DNA of 64,000 bases from Alphaproteobacteria bacterium (lineage in GTDB: Bacteria; Myxococcota_A; UBA796; CAJQPC01), in contig JACKEV010000016.1 in the NCBI GenBank assembly GCA_020632795.1, forward strand, positions 62,001 through 126,000, read 5' to 3'. Below, in pieces: positions 7,285 through 16,195 of this stretch; the first letter of the stretch is position 1; each line of letters begins with the position of its first letter. The position numbers and the translations under genes are program-made. A model generated the notes under the pieces. The model saw only the letters and a program-made list of their open reading frames with translations. It had not been told where the DNA came from and searched no databases.

Positions 7285-8778
7285 CTATCGCACCTCGACC
7301 AGCTCAAAGCCCAGCCGGCCCATGACCCCCATGATCTCGATCTGCCGGTCGAGGTCCCCCTCCACCAGCTTGACGTGGGTGGCGTCGGCGGGGAACTGCC
7401 CGAAGGTCGGGTCCACCGGGACCCACTCGCCATCGGCCCCCAGGCGCACCTCGGGCCAGGCGTGGTAGTAGAACGCGCCGGTGTCGGCGAGGCGATCCGA
7501 GAACACCACCCCGGCGGCGATGCGCGCGGGGATGCCCGCGGCGCGGGCGAGGGCCACGTAGAGCGCGGTGTGCTCGTTGCAGTCCCCCTGGCCGACCTGG
7601 AGGACCTCCAGGGCGTTGGGGACGCCGATGGTGGGCGCCTTGTCCAGGTAGCCGTAGACCCAGTCCACCAGCACGCGGGCGGCCTCCCGGCGGCTGTCGA
7701 TGTGCCCGACCAGCTTGTCGGCCTGGGCCTGGATGTCGGGGTGCTGGACCGGCAGGAAGGGGGTGGCCGCCAGGTAGGGGGCCACCGCCGGGTCGGTGTC
7801 CACCCGGGGCAGGGCGGCGGGCAGCTCGGCCACCAGGGGGGTGGAGAGGATGACGCGGTCGCCCTCGACGACCTGCACCGGGGGGTCGTTCACCAGGCGC
7901 TCGGGCTCCACGCCCACGATCCGCATGTCGAGGTGGTGGGCCTCGCGGGGGTTGCTCAGCCGGCCCTTCAGCTTGACCGCCGAGAGGGAGATGATGTCGA
8001 CGGGCTCGGCGCCCTCGGGCATCTCCTGGGCCTCTTCGGCGGTCTGCCGGACCAGGGACATGCCCAGCGCGCCCTCCTCCCGCATGACCTGCCCCGACGG
8101 GGTCATCAGCACCCGGGTGGTGAGGTCGCCGAAGCTGCGCTCCATCCAGTAGGCCTCCTCGCCGTCGGGCAGCACCTCGACGTCGAAGACGCGGATGACC
8201 ATCGTGTCCTGGGCCAGGGTGACCGGGTCGAAGTAGGGGACCTCGTAGCGGTCGCCGACGTGGATCTCCTCCTTGCTGGCGATCACCGTGCCCAGGGACA
8301 GGCTCATGTGGGGCGGGGCGTCGATGTCCAGGGTGAGGGTCTCGACCTCGCCGGCCTGGTGCAGCTCGATGCGGACCTGGTCGTCGCCCACCTCGCCCCG
8401 CGCCGCGATGCGCACCGGGTCCGAGGACATGAAGAAGTCGAACCGGCGCAGGAAGCCGTCCCGGTCCACCACCGCGTTGCCCGCGGTCACGACCTGCTTG
8501 ATGTCCCCGAAGGCGGCCAGCTTGAAGGCCGAGCGGTTGCGCAGCAGGCGCCCGCCGTCGCTGGTGGGGGCGTCGGAGCTGACCGCGTAGCCGACCTTCT
8601 GCCCCTGGAAGTAGATCCCCATCCAGGCCTCCTCGCCCGGACCGGCGGAGAGGGCGTCGGGGTCGATGGGGACCATGCGGCCCTCGTCCGGACCGTCGAG
8701 CAGCAGCGCGCCGGCGAGCACCAGCCAGACCGCCAGCGCCAGCGCTTCCACGGCGGTGAGCATCGAGAGCGGGCGCAT
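7285..8778 (-). CDS. Transglutaminase-like membrane-anchored protein
   Basis: A 497-residue protein with an N-terminal membrane anchor (residues about 8-30) and a large periplasmic region. The C-terminal transglutaminase-like domain carries the catalytic triad Cys400 (QGDCNEHTALYVAL), His439 (YYHAWPEV) and Asp456 (VPVDPTF). Such domains act as peptidases or amidases rather than true cross-linkers in many bacteria. It heads an apparent five-gene minus-strand operon that runs through the ABC-2-type ATPase and MlaE/F genes, pointing to an envelope role. ATG 8778 was chosen because it begins the charged MRPLSM segment before the anchor. Confidence 0.85.
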   Translation of the reverse strand: MRPLSMLTAVEALALAVWLVLAGALLLDGPDEGRMVPIDPDALSAGPGEEAWMGIYFQGQKVGYAVSSDAPTSDGGRLLRNRSAFKLAAFGDIKQVVTAGNAVVDRDGFLRRFDFFMSSDPVRIAARGEVGDDQVRIELHQAGEVETLTLDIDAPPHMSLSLGTVIASKEEIHVGDRYEVPYFDPVTLAQDTMVIRVFDVEVLPDGEEAYWMERSFGDLTTRVLMTPSGQVMREEGALGMSLVRQTAEEAQEMPEGAEPVDIISLSAVKLKGRLSNPREAHHLDMRIVGVEPERLVNDPPVQVVEGDRVILSTPLVAELPAALPRVDTDPAVAPYLAATPFLPVQHPDIQAQADKLVGHIDSRREAARVLVDWVYGYLDKAPTIGVPNALEVLQVGQGDCNEHTALYVALARAAGIPARIAAGVVFSDRLADTGAFYYHAWPEVRLGADGEWVPVDPTFGQFPADATHVKLVEGDLDRQIEIMGVMGRLGFELVEVR

Positions 8779-8787
8779 CGGGTCGTC

Positions 8788-8822
8788 CTGCCGTCCTGAA
8801 CCAGATAACATTCTGCCGTCCT
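8788..8822. repeat. Direct repeat CTGCCGTCCT in a divergent promoter gap
   Basis: CTGCCGTCCT occurs at 8788-8797 and again at 8813-8822, 25 bases apart, in the 54-base gap between the divergent transglutaminase and phosphatase genes. The AT-rich TAACAT between the copies is a possible -10. It could be a binding site for a regulator of both operons. Confidence 0.35.
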
Positions 8823-8832
8823 CGGAGGCCCG

Positions 8833-10056
8833 ATGCAGGTTTCACTTCACGCCATCTCCGACGCCGCATCGCCGGACACCTCGCCATCCGCCGCCGCGAT
8901 CGTCGACAACAGCCTGGGGCTTGCCGCCGTCGCCGACGCCGAGGTCTCCGCCACCCTCCTGGAGCAGGACCTGGGCGCAGGGGCCTGCCAGCTCGCGCTG
9001 GAGGCGGTCCGGGCCCACATCCGCAAGCAGCAGGCGGTCTCCACCACCCGGGTCGGCGCGGGCACCCCCCAGGCCATCGACCTGCTGCGCACCGCCGTCG
9101 GCATGGCCGCCCAGGAGGTCAACGCCCTGGCCCGCCGGCGCGGCGTCGAGATCCAGCTGACCCTCGACATGGTGCTGATGACCGACGCCGAGGCCTGCGT
9201 CTGCCACGTGGGGGACGGGCGGGTCTACCTGGTGCGCAAGGGCCTGGTCCACAAGCTCACCCAGGACCACATCGAGGGCGAGGGCACCGAGGGCGCCGAG
9301 GGCGAGAGCCTCACCCTGGCGGCGGTGCGGCCGCGGCTCACCCGGTCCCTGGGGGGCACGGTCCGCCCCGAGCCCGAGACCCTCTGCCTCCAGCTCACCG
9401 ACGGCGATCGCGTCGTGATCGCCTCGCCCTGGCTGCACCGGGGCCTGGACGACCTCCGCATCCGCGAGGCGGTGAACGACCCCATGCTCGACGGGGTGAC
9501 CGCCCGCATGCTGGGCATCACGCGCTCCAACGGCATCCGGCGGGACCTGGCCGTGGCGCTGATGTCCATCGGCGGCCTGCGCCGGGCCCCGGATCGCCAG
9601 GCCAGCCGGTTGGCCACGCTGGCCCGTATCCCGCTGTTCGCCTACTGCACCGAGCGCGAGCTGCTGGCCATCGCCGGGGTCACCCGCCCCATCCGGTACC
9701 GCTCCGGCAACGTCGTGTTTCGCGAGGGTGACCCCGGGCAGGGCATGTACCTGGTCGTGGGGGGCAAGGTCGCGATCCTCAAGGACGACAACGAGATCAC
9801 GCGGCTGGGGCCGGGGGCGAACTTCGGCGAGATGTCCATGCTCGACGAGCCGCGCCGCAGCGCCACGGTCCGGGCGGTCGAGGACGCCGAGCTCCTGCTC
9901 ATCACCCGCGACGCCTTCTTCTCGCTGCTCAAGCGGGACCCCACGCTGGCGGTCAAGGTGCTCTGGAATATGTTGCTACGTATCTCAGCACACCTGCGTT
10001 CGACCTCCGAGCAGCTCGCGCGCCTCACGGGCGGCGCCGACCGCCCCCTCCCTTGA
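8833..10056 (+). CDS. PP2C-like pseudophosphatase fused to a cyclic-nucleotide-binding domain
   Basis: A 407-residue protein. Residues about 1-255 follow the PP2C fold: HVGDGRVYLVRKG, LTQDH and TRSLGG are kept. The metal-binding motifs are lost: the RxxNED segment is absent, ADGMGG is replaced by ADAEVS, CSDGL by ASPWL, and the C-terminal DNIT by RRDLA. Residues about 268-385 are a CRP-type cyclic-nucleotide-binding domain (FREGDPGQGMYLVVGGKVAIL ... GANFGEMSMLDEPRRSATV). It is probably a catalytically dead regulator acting with the intact paralogue ten bases downstream. ATG 8833 has GGAGG at 8824-8828. Confidence 0.85.
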   Translation: MQVSLHAISDAASPDTSPSAAAIVDNSLGLAAVADAEVSATLLEQDLGAGACQLALEAVRAHIRKQQAVSTTRVGAGTPQAIDLLRTAVGMAAQEVNALARRRGVEIQLTLDMVLMTDAEACVCHVGDGRVYLVRKGLVHKLTQDHIEGEGTEGAEGESLTLAAVRPRLTRSLGGTVRPEPETLCLQLTDGDRVVIASPWLHRGLDDLRIREAVNDPMLDGVTARMLGITRSNGIRRDLAVALMSIGGLRRAPDRQASRLATLARIPLFAYCTERELLAIAGVTRPIRYRSGNVVFREGDPGQGMYLVVGGKVAILKDDNEITRLGPGANFGEMSMLDEPRRSATVRAVEDAELLLITRDAFFSLLKRDPTLAVKVLWNMLLRISAHLRSTSEQLARLTGGADRPLP

Positions 10057-10066
10057 AGGACCCGAC

Positions 10067-11350
10067 ATGAGCAGCGAATCGCTCGCCATCGAAGCCTGGG
10101 CCTGCTCGGACGTGGGGCGCGTCCGGAAGCACAACGAGGACTCCTACCTCATCGACAAGGAGCTGGGGCTCTTCGCGGTCGCCGACGGCATGGGGGGCTT
10201 CAAGCGCGGGGACGTGGCGTCGGGGCTGGCCTGCTCGGTGCTGCGCGAGACCATCGCGGCCGGCCGCCACGCCATCCACCTGCACCTCACCCAGCGCAAC
10301 GCCGCCACCACCGCGGCGGTCGAGGCCCTGCTCCGGAACGCTGTCCAGCGCGCCTGCGAGGAGATCTACCAGGCCTCCACCGCGCTCACCGGCGACGGCG
10401 GGCGCATGGGCACCACCCTCGACGCGGTGCTGATGATCGCCAGCCAGGCCTTCACCGCCCACGTCGGCGACGGCCGCATCTACCTCATCCGGGACAACGA
10501 GGCCCACCAGGTCACCGAGGACCACTCCCTCGTGCAGCAGCAGGTGCGCGAGGGCCTCATCACCCCCGAGCAGGCCCGCCGCGCCCGCAACAAGAACGTC
10601 ATCACCCGGGCGCTGGGGGTCTTCCCCTCGGTGATGGTCGACATGCTGCACATGGAGCTGGGCGCGGGGGACCGCCTGCTGCTGTGCTCCGACGGCCTGC
10701 ACAACTACGTAGGCGCCGAGGAGATGGTCGCCCCGGTCAGCCTGGGCGAGAACGGCGGCACCGAGGATCTGGTCTCCATCGCGAACATCCGCGGCGGGCG
10801 CGACAACATCACCGGGCTGGTCCTGAGCGTGCGGACCTCCGACGCGCCCTCCGGCCACCGGGCGCGGTCTGCCCCCGCCGAGCACATCGACGTGCTGCGC
10901 CGCTGCGACCTGTTCTCGTTCTGCACCTACCGCGAGCTGGTGCAGATCTCCTCGGTCTGCGAGGCGCGCCGCGTGCCCGCGAACACCGTGCTCTTCAAGG
11001 AGGACGACATCGGCCGGGAGTGCTTCATCATCGAGAGCGGCCAGGTGGAGATCCTGCGCGGCGGGGTGTCCCTGGCGGTGCTGGAGCCCCCCGCGTACTT
11101 CGGCGAGATGGCCTTCATCGACTCACCGCGCCGCAGCGCCACGGTGGTCACCAAGGAGGACAGCCGCTTCCTGGTGATCTCCCGCAACGACTTCCTGCGG
11201 CTGGTCCGCCAGGACTCCACCCTGGCCACCAAGCTGATGTGGCGCCTGCTGCACCACCTTGCGCGCATGGTCCGCAGCACCAACTCCAAGGTCATGAGCG
11301 GCGCCCACCTCTCCGATGCCCCCACGCAGGAGTACAGCGGCGGTGAGTAA
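10067..11350 (+). CDS. PP2C-family Ser/Thr phosphatase fused to a cyclic-nucleotide-binding domain
   Basis: A 427-residue cytosolic protein. Residues about 8-265 carry the full PP2C motif set: VRKHNEDSYL, ADGMGG, MGTTL, HVGDGRIYL, TEDHS, TRALG, LLCSDGL and DNITG, so the two-metal phosphatase site should work. Residues about 285-400 form a CRP-like sensor domain (FKEDDIGRECFIIESGQVEIL ... AYFGEMAFIDSPRRSATV). The conserved PRRSATV helix is present, but binding of cAMP, cGMP or another ligand is not established. GAAGGA at 10055-10060 is the ribosome site. Directly downstream of its degenerate paralogue. Confidence 0.9.
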   Translation: MSSESLAIEAWACSDVGRVRKHNEDSYLIDKELGLFAVADGMGGFKRGDVASGLACSVLRETIAAGRHAIHLHLTQRNAATTAAVEALLRNAVQRACEEIYQASTALTGDGGRMGTTLDAVLMIASQAFTAHVGDGRIYLIRDNEAHQVTEDHSLVQQQVREGLITPEQARRARNKNVITRALGVFPSVMVDMLHMELGAGDRLLLCSDGLHNYVGAEEMVAPVSLGENGGTEDLVSIANIRGGRDNITGLVLSVRTSDAPSGHRARSAPAEHIDVLRRCDLFSFCTYRELVQISSVCEARRVPANTVLFKEDDIGRECFIIESGQVEILRGGVSLAVLEPPAYFGEMAFIDSPRRSATVVTKEDSRFLVISRNDFLRLVRQDSTLATKLMWRLLHHLARMVRSTNSKVMSGAHLSDAPTQEYSGGE

Positions 11351-11384
11351 GCGGGCGTTGGTCGCATCCTGCGCCCAGGACCGC

Positions 11385-11390
11385 TAAGCT
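11385..11390 (+). promoter_or_regulatory. Candidate -10 for a leaderless GTG-start transcript
   Basis: TAAGCT ends six bases before the GTG at 11397, and no Shine-Dalgarno sequence lies between. If used, the mRNA would start at or next to the start codon. Confidence 0.35.
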
Positions 11391-11396
11391 TCCTCC

Positions 11397-13304
11397 GTGG
11401 CCCCTCCCAAGCCCGAGCGCAGCACAGACACGGTCTTCCTCAAGGCGTCGCCGGAGGAGATCGAGGCGCTGCTGCAGGATCAGGCCGAAGATCCCCAGGC
11501 CTCGATCTTCCAGTCCCTGCCCCGCCGGGAGCAGGCCGAGGCCGCCCGTGTGCGCGCGGTGCCCAAGCTGCGGGCCAGCCCGCCGCCGGATCCGCCGACC
11601 TCCATGGTGGTGGCCAGCCTGATGCGCTGGACCTGGGCGGCGTCCCGGTTCCGCTTCGGGATGCAGTGGGACACCATGCGGGGCGTCAGCTCGCACCAGC
11701 GCACCGCGGCGCGCATCAAGTACCTGCTGACCAGCATGGGCTCCACCGGGATCCGCATCGGCAAGCAGATCTCCATGCGCATCGACCTGATGCCGCTGGA
11801 GGTCTCGCTGATGCTGGCGGCTCTGCGCGACGAGAAGCCCCCGATGGACTTCGAGATCGCGATGGAGCGGGTGCGCGCGGCGGTCGGGCGCCCCCTCGAT
11901 GAGGTCTTCGAGATCCTCGACCCCGAGCCCATCGCCTCCACCACCGTCGAGTGCATCTACCAGGCGCGGCTGCGCAGCGGCCGGGCCGTCGCGGTGAAGG
12001 TGCGCCGCAACGGCATCCGCGCCCGCATCCTGGCCGACATCCGGGCCCTGGCCTTCATCACCCGCTTCGACGAGGTGCTGGGGATGGTGCGCCCCGGCTT
12101 CTTCAAGAACCTGCGCGCCGAGCTGCTGGATCTGGCCACCGAGGAGCTGAACTTCTCGCTCCAGGCCCGCCAGCAGACCCTGTTCCGCAAGCGGGCGAAG
12201 CGCGACCGCCTGAAGTGGCTCACCGCCCCCAAGATCCACCACAACCTCTCCAACGACGCGGTGGTGGTCAGCGAGCTGGTGGCCGGGGTGCGGCTCTCCG
12301 AGATCTACGACGCGGTCGACAACAACGACTTCGACTTCCTGGCCCGGCTGGAGGCCATGAACATCGACCGGGTCAAGCTGGCCCGGCGCGTCCTGCAGGC
12401 GGCGTGGTGGGCGACCTTCGAGAACCTGTTCTTCATCGCCCAGCCCACCGCCGAGAACATCGTGGTCCAGCCCGACAACAAGCTGGTCTTCCTGGACTTC
12501 CAGGACTGCGGCACGATGTCGAGCGGCCACAAGCGCCTGTTCCGGCAGATGCTGACCACCCTGGCCGACGACGACGTCTCCGGCGCCACCCAGGCCATCG
12601 TCCAGCTCCTGAGCCCGCTGCCGTTCATCGACGTCTACGACTTCAACAAGCGCATCGAGGCGGGGCTCTGGTACCAGCTCTTCGCCCTCAAGGATGACGA
12701 GGCGAGCTGGTGGGAGCGCACCACCATCGGGGTGTGGCGCAACGTGCTGCGGGCGGCGCGCCGGGATCAGGTCACCCTGCGGCTGGACGTGCTCCGGCTG
12801 ATGCGCTCCACCCTGAGCTTCGACACCCTGGCCGCGCGGCTGAACCCGGACCTGGCTCTGCTGGACGAGTTCGAGCGCTACGCCATTCACGCCGACCGCC
12901 GGTCAGCCCGCCGCTTCGTGGAGGACATCGAGGAGAAGCGCATCGAGGACATCGAGGCCGAGCTGGTGGCCCGCTTCTCCAGGGTGACCGAGGGCATGGC
13001 CCGGGCCGGCCTGTGGCTGGAGACCGCGGTGGAGAACCTGCCGGTCAGCAACCTGGCGCTCAGCGGCAAGGCCGCCTATGCGGCCTCCCAGGCGCTGCGG
13101 TTCTTCGTGGCCACCGCCACCCTGCTGGGCAGCGCCATCATCGCGCGCTTCCTCATCGGGAACGTCGCCGGGTGGGAGGCCAGCCTGATCGACCACATCA
13201 AGGCGATCTGCCTCAGCCCGCTGACCGCTGCGGCCCTCTTCCTGCTGTTCTCGCTGACCTTGAGACGGATCCTCTTCCGTCTGGAAGACAAGGGCGATGA
13301 TTGA
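11397..13304 (+). CDS. UbiB/ABC1-family atypical kinase, degenerate copy
   Basis: A 635-residue protein with the UbiB/ADCK layout and two C-terminal transmembrane helices (about 563-585 and 605-625). Several hallmark residues differ from the family: the KxGQ motif is IRIGKQ (119-124), and the HADxHPGN catalytic loop reads IAQPTAEN so the catalytic Asp is Gln349. DFG is DFQ (Asp367 kept), and Lys201 in VAVKVRR is kept. It is likely a pseudokinase or a lipid/nucleotide-binding partner of the next gene, which it overlaps by eight bases. GTG 11397 is the only reasonable start; no ribosome site is visible. Confidence 0.82.
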   Translation: MAPPKPERSTDTVFLKASPEEIEALLQDQAEDPQASIFQSLPRREQAEAARVRAVPKLRASPPPDPPTSMVVASLMRWTWAASRFRFGMQWDTMRGVSSHQRTAARIKYLLTSMGSTGIRIGKQISMRIDLMPLEVSLMLAALRDEKPPMDFEIAMERVRAAVGRPLDEVFEILDPEPIASTTVECIYQARLRSGRAVAVKVRRNGIRARILADIRALAFITRFDEVLGMVRPGFFKNLRAELLDLATEELNFSLQARQQTLFRKRAKRDRLKWLTAPKIHHNLSNDAVVVSELVAGVRLSEIYDAVDNNDFDFLARLEAMNIDRVKLARRVLQAAWWATFENLFFIAQPTAENIVVQPDNKLVFLDFQDCGTMSSGHKRLFRQMLTTLADDDVSGATQAIVQLLSPLPFIDVYDFNKRIEAGLWYQLFALKDDEASWWERTTIGVWRNVLRAARRDQVTLRLDVLRLMRSTLSFDTLAARLNPDLALLDEFERYAIHADRRSARRFVEDIEEKRIEDIEAELVARFSRVTEGMARAGLWLETAVENLPVSNLALSGKAAYAASQALRFFVATATLLGSAIIARFLIGNVAGWEASLIDHIKAICLSPLTAAALFLLFSLTLRRILFRLEDKGDD

Positions 13305-15033
13305 CCATCGCGCCAACCTCGAGGACCTGGGCATCCTGCCCGAGCCGAGGTTCTTCTCCACCTTGCAGCGGGGGGTGCGCTGGGGCGCCGCGTCGGGGCG
13401 CTTCATGGTGGACGTCGCCCTGGACCACCTCCAGGGGCGCGGCACCCCTGACCAGCTGGGGAAGCGGCTGCGGACCCTGTTCCAGCGGGTCGGCGGCACG
13501 GCGGTCAAGGTGGGGCAGCAGCTTGCCGCCCGCGCCGACCTGCTGCCCCAGGAGGTCTGCGACCACCTCGCCAAGCTGAACGACGACGTCGGGCCCCTGG
13601 ACAGCGAGCAGGCCCGCCAGCTCGTCGCCGAGGGCATCGGCCTGCCGCTGGATGAGGTCTTCTCCGACTTCGAGGACGAGGCCATCGGCACCGCCTCGGT
13701 CGCCTGCGTCTACCGGGCGCGCCTGCGCAACGGCGACCGGGTCGCGGTCAAGGTCCAGCGCCCCGACGTCGCGCGGCAGTTCTCCGAGGACCTCGCCGCC
13801 TTCAACCTGTTCACCCGGATCATGGAGTGGTCCACCTTCGTCCGGGACGAGACCTTCGGCCACCTGCGCGAGGACCTCCACATCATGTTCGGCGAGGAGA
13901 TGGACTTCCGCCTGGAGTCCCGCTACCAGCGCCAGTTCCGCAAGGCGGTCCGCGACGCGGGCATGCCCTGGGTCACCGCGCCGAAGGTCTACACGCAGCT
14001 CTGCACCAAGACCGTGATGGTCACCGAGTTCGTGGACGGGATCCCTGCGGGCAAGCTGGTCACGGCGGCGGTCGCCGAGGACCGCGAGGCCCTGGCCGAC
14101 TTCGCCGCGATGGACATCGACCCCAAGGTGCTGGGCTACCGGGTCGAGCTGTTCTCGCTGTGGGTGCGCTTCGAGGCGCCCTTCTTCCACGCCGACCCCC
14201 ACCCGGGCAACGTCTTCATCCACCCGGGCAACAAGCTGACCTTCCTGGACTTCGGGGCCTGCGGCATGACCTCCCGGCGCAGCCGCCTGAACCACACCGA
14301 GGTGGTCCGGCTCTCGGTCAAGGACGACCCGGGCATGGTCTCGCGGGTGATGCTGTCCGACCTCTCCCCGCTGCCGTACATCGACCTGCACGAGTTCCGG
14401 CTGATGATGGAGGACGGCTTCTTCCGGGTCTTCATGGCGATGGACGACGAGAACGCCCACTGGTCCGAGCGCATGATCTCCGGGCTGTGGCTCAACCTGC
14501 TGGAGGTCGCGCGGGACTACCAGCTCCGCATGAACCTGGACACGGTGCGGGCGATCCGGGCGTTCCTGCTGTACGACACGCTGGCCTTCCGGCTCGACCC
14601 CCAGCTCAGCATGGAGCCCCTGGAGGACTTCCTGCGGGACCGGGCCACCCGGCAGCTCAAGAAGGCCCGCGCGGTGGTGGAGGCCCGCTCCCCCGAGGAC
14701 CACCGGGCCCGGCAGATCGCCTTCCAGAAGGAGAGCCTGCAGCGGTTCCAGCAGATGGCGGTGCGCGCGCGCCTGGGCTTCGAGGCCGCCCTGGGCGCCT
14801 TCGAGGCCGCCACCAACCACGCGACCCAGGTGGGCATCGCCCTCCTGCGGGGGCTGTATCTGGCCTCGCTGGTGGGGCTGTTGTGGACGTGGTCGCGGGC
14901 GCTGAAGGTGGACCACTCGCCGATCGTCCTCGGCTTCCTGACCCACCCGCTGACGGTCGCCGCGGTGGTGGCCTTCCTGGGGGTGCGGCTGCGCAAGGCG
15001 ATCCGGTCGCTGGAGCGCATCGCGGCGCAGTAG
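13297..15033 (+). CDS. UbiB/ABC1-family atypical kinase-like protein
   Basis: A 578-residue UbiB/ADCK-family protein. Intact family features: VKVGQQ (KxGQ, 71-74), GTASVACVYRARL (Ala/Thr-rich loop), catalytic-type Lys152 in VAVKVQRP, HADPHPGN with Asp300 and Asn305, and LDFG with Asp318. Two hydrophobic helices close the protein. UbiB homologues are membrane-associated ATPases that support quinone or other prenyl-lipid metabolism; no ubi or men genes are nearby, so the substrate is open. It is coupled to the degenerate upstream copy by an eight-base overlap. Confidence 0.9.
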   Translation: MIDHRANLEDLGILPEPRFFSTLQRGVRWGAASGRFMVDVALDHLQGRGTPDQLGKRLRTLFQRVGGTAVKVGQQLAARADLLPQEVCDHLAKLNDDVGPLDSEQARQLVAEGIGLPLDEVFSDFEDEAIGTASVACVYRARLRNGDRVAVKVQRPDVARQFSEDLAAFNLFTRIMEWSTFVRDETFGHLREDLHIMFGEEMDFRLESRYQRQFRKAVRDAGMPWVTAPKVYTQLCTKTVMVTEFVDGIPAGKLVTAAVAEDREALADFAAMDIDPKVLGYRVELFSLWVRFEAPFFHADPHPGNVFIHPGNKLTFLDFGACGMTSRRSRLNHTEVVRLSVKDDPGMVSRVMLSDLSPLPYIDLHEFRLMMEDGFFRVFMAMDDENAHWSERMISGLWLNLLEVARDYQLRMNLDTVRAIRAFLLYDTLAFRLDPQLSMEPLEDFLRDRATRQLKKARAVVEARSPEDHRARQIAFQKESLQRFQQMAVRARLGFEAALGAFEAATNHATQVGIALLRGLYLASLVGLLWTWSRALKVDHSPIVLGFLTHPLTVAAVVAFLGVRLRKAIRSLERIAAQ

Positions 15034-15148
15034 CGCTCACGCCACGTTTTTCTGCGGCTGACGGCGCGAGGGGGCGGAGCCCCTTGTAACCCCCAGATGG
15101 CGTGACTCCGCGCTGTTCAACCCGCTACGCGGGTCTGCGCTTCCTCGG
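15034..15148. other. Intergenic region with two short palindromes
   Basis: Between the convergent UbiB and lipoprotein genes lie two GC-rich hairpins. GGGGC-GGA-GCCCC spans 15071-15083 and ACCCGC-TAC-GCGGGT spans 15120-15134. Neither has a T-run. They may act as a weak bidirectional terminator or belong to a dispersed intergenic repeat. Confidence 0.35.
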
Positions 15149-16123
15149 TCACTCCACGTAGAACCGCTCCCCGCACAGCAACCGCAGCGCGCCCTTCGCG
15201 TCGACCCACACCGGCCCGAGCTGGTGGCTGACGTTGCTCATCAGCTCCTGCCAGGTCCCGTCGCCGGTGGAGTGCAGCAGCGCGCACTCGAGCCCGGCGG
15301 CGTAGAGCGCGCCCGGCGCGCCCCCGACGTGGGTGAGCTGCTTGCGCACGCCGCTGTCCTGAGGGGTCCATTGGCCGTCGCCGGTGGAGTGGAGCACGAG
15401 CCCCTTGCTCCCGACCACGTAGAGCCCGGCCTGGGGGTGGCCCCAGATCGCGCCCAGGCGGCCTTCAAGGGTGTGCTCCACCGCCCAGGTGCCGTCGCTC
15501 TGCCGGGCGAGGATGCGGCCCTCGGTGGCGATGACCCACACCCGCCCCGGACCGAGGCCGGCCACCGCGCGCAGCGAGCCGAAGCCGGGGCAGTCCTCCC
15601 GGATCCAGACCCCGTCTGCGCGGCGCCGCAGGATCCAGCCCCCGAAGGCCACCGCGTAGATCTCGTCCGGGCCGCTGCCCCAGATCCCGAAGATCGCCAG
15701 ACCTTCGGTCCCGGGCGGGGTCTCCTCGGCGCGCCAGGCGCCGTCGGGGTCCCGGCGGCAGATCCGGCCGTTCTGACCGCCGACCCAGATCGTGCCTCTG
15801 CCATCCCCCCACAGGCCGTGCAGGCGCCCGGCCGGGCTGGGCTCGGCGGTCCAGGTCTGGCCGTCGTAGCGCCACACCGAGCCCCAGCCGGCCACCCACA
15901 GCGTGCCGTCGGCTCCCCCCCAGGCCGACTGGAGGGGGTCCTCGTCGGGGCCGCTGACGATCTCCCAGTCCTCGCGGCGCCGGTACCAGAGGCGCCCGAC
16001 GGTCTGCATGCCGCGCTGGGTGGGCCGATCGGGCTGGGGCATGTCCAGGCCCGGGGGCGCGGGCGCCGCGGCGGCGGAGGGGCCGCAGCCCGCCAGCAGG
16101 AAGATCAGGGAGAGGGTGAACAT
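15149..16123 (-). CDS. Lipoprotein with a predicted beta-propeller
   Basis: A 324-residue lipoprotein. MFTLSLIFLLAGCG is a signal peptide with an LAGC lipobox. The rest is made of about six or seven similar 40-45 residue units built around patterns such as WGSGPDEIYAVAFGGWILRR and VGSKGLVLHSTGDGQWTPQ. This is the pattern of WD40-like or Photosystem II stability factor-like propellers in myxobacterial lipoproteins. Function unknown; probably protein binding at the outer membrane. ATG 16123 starts the signal peptide. It is divergent from the LysR gene. Confidence 0.8.
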   Translation of the reverse strand: MFTLSLIFLLAGCGPSAAAAPAPPGLDMPQPDRPTQRGMQTVGRLWYRRREDWEIVSGPDEDPLQSAWGGADGTLWVAGWGSVWRYDGQTWTAEPSPAGRLHGLWGDGRGTIWVGGQNGRICRRDPDGAWRAEETPPGTEGLAIFGIWGSGPDEIYAVAFGGWILRRRADGVWIREDCPGFGSLRAVAGLGPGRVWVIATEGRILARQSDGTWAVEHTLEGRLGAIWGHPQAGLYVVGSKGLVLHSTGDGQWTPQDSGVRKQLTHVGGAPGALYAAGLECALLHSTGDGTWQELMSNVSHQLGPVWVDAKGALRLLCGERFYVE

Positions 16124-16163
16124 CCGCCGCCCATATCCCACGACCGGCGGCGTGACGACGCGC

Positions 16164-16169
16164 TATCCT
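16164..16169 (+). promoter_or_regulatory. Candidate -10 element for the LysR gene
   Basis: TATCCT in the context GCGCTATCCTC lies 26 bases before the GTG start. The same GCTATCCTC string occurs before the M16 protease gene at 17656. Confidence 0.35.
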
Positions 16170-16195
16170 CGCGCTCCACCGCCCAGGAGAGCGCC

